Shown in pieces: positions 62,333 to 64,000 of a DNA stretch of 64,000 nt. The notes under the pieces were generated by a model. The model was not told where the DNA came from, did not search any database, and worked only from the letters and a program-made list of their open reading frames with translations. The position numbers were made by a program, and so were the translations under genes. The stretch is from the NCBI RefSeq assembly GCF_014529625.1, contig NZ_CP076039.1, forward strand, positions 2,914,001 through 2,978,000. The letters are read 5' to 3'. This DNA is from Candidatus Pelagisphaera phototrophica. GTDB taxonomy: Bacteria > Verrucomicrobiota > Verrucomicrobiia > Opitutales > Opitutaceae. Position 1 is the stretch's first letter, and each line of letters starts with the position of its first letter.

Positions 62333-63069
62333 ATGAGGCGTCAAGACCGGCTAATCAAAGTGTTCTTTTTTCTTTAGCTCGTCTGTTTCGTTTGCTCCTT
62401 TTCACTTGTTTTCTTACTGGAGCCTAGCGGGGACGGCTTCACTCGCGGGCTCAATCGGTTAGGAGCGCTTATGGGATGGCAGCTCGAGGCAACGGTATTC
62501 GCTCTTCTAGGATTTATTAGTGGCATCGGAGAGAGAGCAAGGGACATCGCGGCACCTCCTGGCTCAGCCGAGGACCCGCCATCGTTCAAACTACCCTCAT
62601 CGTCGCTCTAATCGTCCCTATCCTTTTTGCGAGTTTTGCCAGTACGCTCAAGCCCGAAACAGATTACCTGCCGCCTAAAGTAACCACTTTTCCTGCTGCC
62701 GCTATAACATTCGACGCCACAAGTGCCAACAAAACCGTCACCCAAACCGAAGTCTACTCGGGAATCTACCATCGAGGTTTCGAAGCAAGTCGCTTCTCCA
62801 TTCCCAAATGGGTGGATACATTGGTCGGTGGAAACAAGCAACGAAGCCAATCAGGCCTTGGGTTCCTTTTCACAGAAAGTCCTAGTCGTTCCGAAGGGAT
62901 TCAGATCGCCTTGAAGGTCAATGGCAGGCTAAGCGATAATACTACCGAACTAACCCATTCAGGCGGCTTTCAAAAGTGGCTACACATTGTACCCATAGAA
63001 TCCTTCCGCGGCCATAGCCTGAAAGCGTTCGAGCAAGTTCGAACCGCGTTTTCTGGGCAGCAACCGTAG
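62333..63069 (+). pseudogene. Frameshifted membrane-protein gene (unassigned family)
   Basis: One frame (ATG 62333) is cut by a TAG at 62375-62377, then reads LVCFVCSFSLVFLLEPSGDG and LGALMGWQLEATVFALLGFI. Another frame (62521 to 63069) takes over after about 62540 with RGPAIVQTTLIVALIVPILF, TDYLPPKVTTFPAAAITFDA, IYHRGFEASRFSIPKWVDTL and HSGGFQKWLHIVPIESFRGH. Together they look like one protein with a helical N-terminal half and a soluble tail, split by a nonsense codon and one frameshift. No usable start exists in the second frame. I do not recognise the family. Confidence 0.5.
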
Positions 63070-63114
63070 GTTATATACGATTCGCCCAAAAGGGCTCTTT
63101 TGCCCAGTGGATAG

Positions 63115-63720
63115 TCAATCCGAAGACTTAGAATACCTTCCCCCTCCTAGTTGGACTACTTTCTTACGCTCGAGCTCGAATAGACATTTGGCACAGGCTT
63201 TCACATCCAGTAAGGCGTCATGAGCTCCTTCAAAATCCACGTCAAACAGCTTCAGATGCAATTCGGATAGAGTGGGCCATTTGTATCCATACTTTCCCGG
63301 CATTTGGCAAAAGTCTGTCGAAATATCCTTTGTGCAAATTCGCTCGGGCTTGTGCCTCGACTGAATTTTGGCCCGAACGCACTCCGCTCCAAGCACCGGG
63401 TGGTCATAACTCATATTGTGGGCGACCAAATATTGTGTCTGTTCTACTTTATCCAAAAAGCCCGATAGGACATCCTTAATAGGAATCCCATCGGACTCTG
63501 ACTGGCTTTGACTGAATCCATTCTCGATCCAGAATCTTTCCGTCGGAATCACCCAACCATCCGGTTTGATTAGATCCACTCTACTCTCAATCAGCTTTCG
63601 GTTCGAACCATAAAACGCCCACGCGAGCTGAATAACACGGGGCCAGTTATCGACGTCGCTGATTCGAGCGTCATATCGTGTCGGCAATCCGGTCGTCTCT
63701 GTGTCAAATACGAGGAACAT
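63115..63720 (-). CDS. DnaQ-like 3'-5' exonuclease
   Basis: The 201-residue protein has the DEDDh arrangement: MFLVFDTETTGLPTRYD (motif I, Asp and Glu), LVAHNMSYDHPVLGAE (motif II) and FEGAHDALLDVKACAKCLFE (motif III, His and Asp). It is the stand-alone epsilon-like exonuclease domain, without polymerase parts. It probably trims 3' ends of DNA or RNA in repair or turnover. It lies 67 bp after a gene that runs off the right edge, on the same strand. Confidence 0.9.
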   Translation of the reverse strand: MFLVFDTETTGLPTRYDARISDVDNWPRVIQLAWAFYGSNRKLIESRVDLIKPDGWVIPTERFWIENGFSQSQSESDGIPIKDVLSGFLDKVEQTQYLVAHNMSYDHPVLGAECVRAKIQSRHKPERICTKDISTDFCQMPGKYGYKWPTLSELHLKLFDVDFEGAHDALLDVKACAKCLFELERKKVVQLGGGRYSKSSD

Positions 63721-63787
63721 ACATCTAAAAGTTTAATTGGGGATGTCCAACGAATGAGGGTAGCACAGAACAAACCAGGCCCTTCAA

Positions 63788-64000
63788 CTATGATTCACCC
63801 TGCCGCGTCGATTCGAGCGATTCCTGTCCACCGCTTGAAGTACCCCGACTAAAAAGCTTTTTAAAGATTCGCCTAGGCATACTCTTACCCGCGAGCTCAT
63901 TCGCGATTTGGTCAGCCGCGTTTGCTTTTGCGGTTTCCCATGCCGCTGGGAAGCCCGGCGCATTCATGACCATGCTTTTTTCCGCCCTCAACAGGATCTC
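63788..64000 (-). CDS. Partial protein at the right edge, unassigned
   Basis: The frame is open to the end of the window. The visible C-terminal 70 residues read MVMNAPGFPAAWETAKANAA, then DQIANELAGKSMPRRIF and a Ser/Gly-rich tail. Nothing in it identifies a family. The first Met at 63991 is not necessarily the start, as the frame continues EILL beyond it. Confidence 0.5.
   Translation of the reverse strand, partial: EILLRAEKSMVMNAPGFPAAWETAKANAADQIANELAGKSMPRRIFKKLFSRGTSSGGQESLESTRQGES

Noticed and set aside
1-64000. CRISPR array, tRNA and rRNA genes
   Set aside because: No regularly spaced repeats and no cloverleaf or rRNA-like conserved stretches were recognised by eye; a tRNA scan would be needed to exclude tRNAs.

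Overview
The window looks like a chromosome segment of a marine Verrucomicrobiota bacterium, probably of the Opitutae/Puniceicoccales type. This is inferred from gene content only, because there is no rRNA marker. It carries eleven sulfatase loci, a PSD1/planctomycete-cytochrome-c protein followed by a DUF1501 protein, and DUF1080, ThuA, NIPSNAP, FG-GAP, PQQ-propeller and several Gfo/Idh/MocA oxidoreductases. That set is typical of sulfated-polysaccharide degraders of the PVC group. Core metabolism is represented only by hemJ, ilvE, a CobW/COG0523 GTPase and a DnaQ-like exonuclease.

Layout: 1-4.3 kb has the end of a sulfatase, hemJ, a ThuA-like lipoprotein and a multipass membrane protein. 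4.3-5.1 kb has a decayed FAD-oxidoreductase and a repeat-rich upstream region. 5.1-10.9 kb is a complete proton-pump rhodopsin plus retinal cassette: proteorhodopsin, crtE, a crtI-crtB fusion, a CrtYcd-type lycopene cyclase and blh. Its base composition is visibly more AT-rich than the flanks. 11.0-12.7 kb is a GC-rich foreign segment bounded by perfect 51-bp direct repeats; it encodes a GT25-like/GT31-like double glycosyltransferase of eukaryotic or giant-virus type. 13-25 kb has CobW, Gfo/Idh, sulfatase remnants, an AraC regulator, an MBOAT/SGNH acylation pair, another Gfo/Idh, a sulfatase and an esterase. 25-37.8 kb has a coiled-coil membrane protein, an AbgT transporter, a minus-strand run of DUF1080, three alpha/beta or class-C hydrolases and a sulfatase, then another sulfatase and an EF-hand protein. 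38-44 kb has DUF429, a GAF histidine kinase, NIPSNAP, a mutarotase-like protein and several gene fragments. 44-64 kb has sulfatases, an FG-GAP lipoprotein, the PSD1/DUF1501 pair, an FAD amine oxidase with a DUF2071 protein, ilvE, a PQQ propeller, a sulfatase, a disrupted membrane-protein gene and an exonuclease.

The rhodopsin cassette is self-contained. CrtE makes GGPP, the CrtI-CrtB fusion makes and desaturates phytoene, the cyclase closes the rings, Blh cleaves beta-carotene to retinal, and the opsin uses it. A strong terminator-like hairpin inside the start of crtE, and a second hairpin spanning the rhodopsin stop and crtE start, suggest that opsin mRNA is made in excess over the pigment genes.

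A second theme is gene decay. The gaps hold sharply truncated pieces of an FAD oxidoreductase, sulfatases, a GMC oxidoreductase (fused in frame to a sulfatase N-terminus), DUF2779, an SDR, a spondin-like protein, an ECF sigma factor and a toxin-antitoxin pair. A short dispersed motif, TTGAATTTCNTATCAA, recurs in the gaps, brackets the rhodopsin cassette and forms the end of the 51-bp repeats around the foreign segment.
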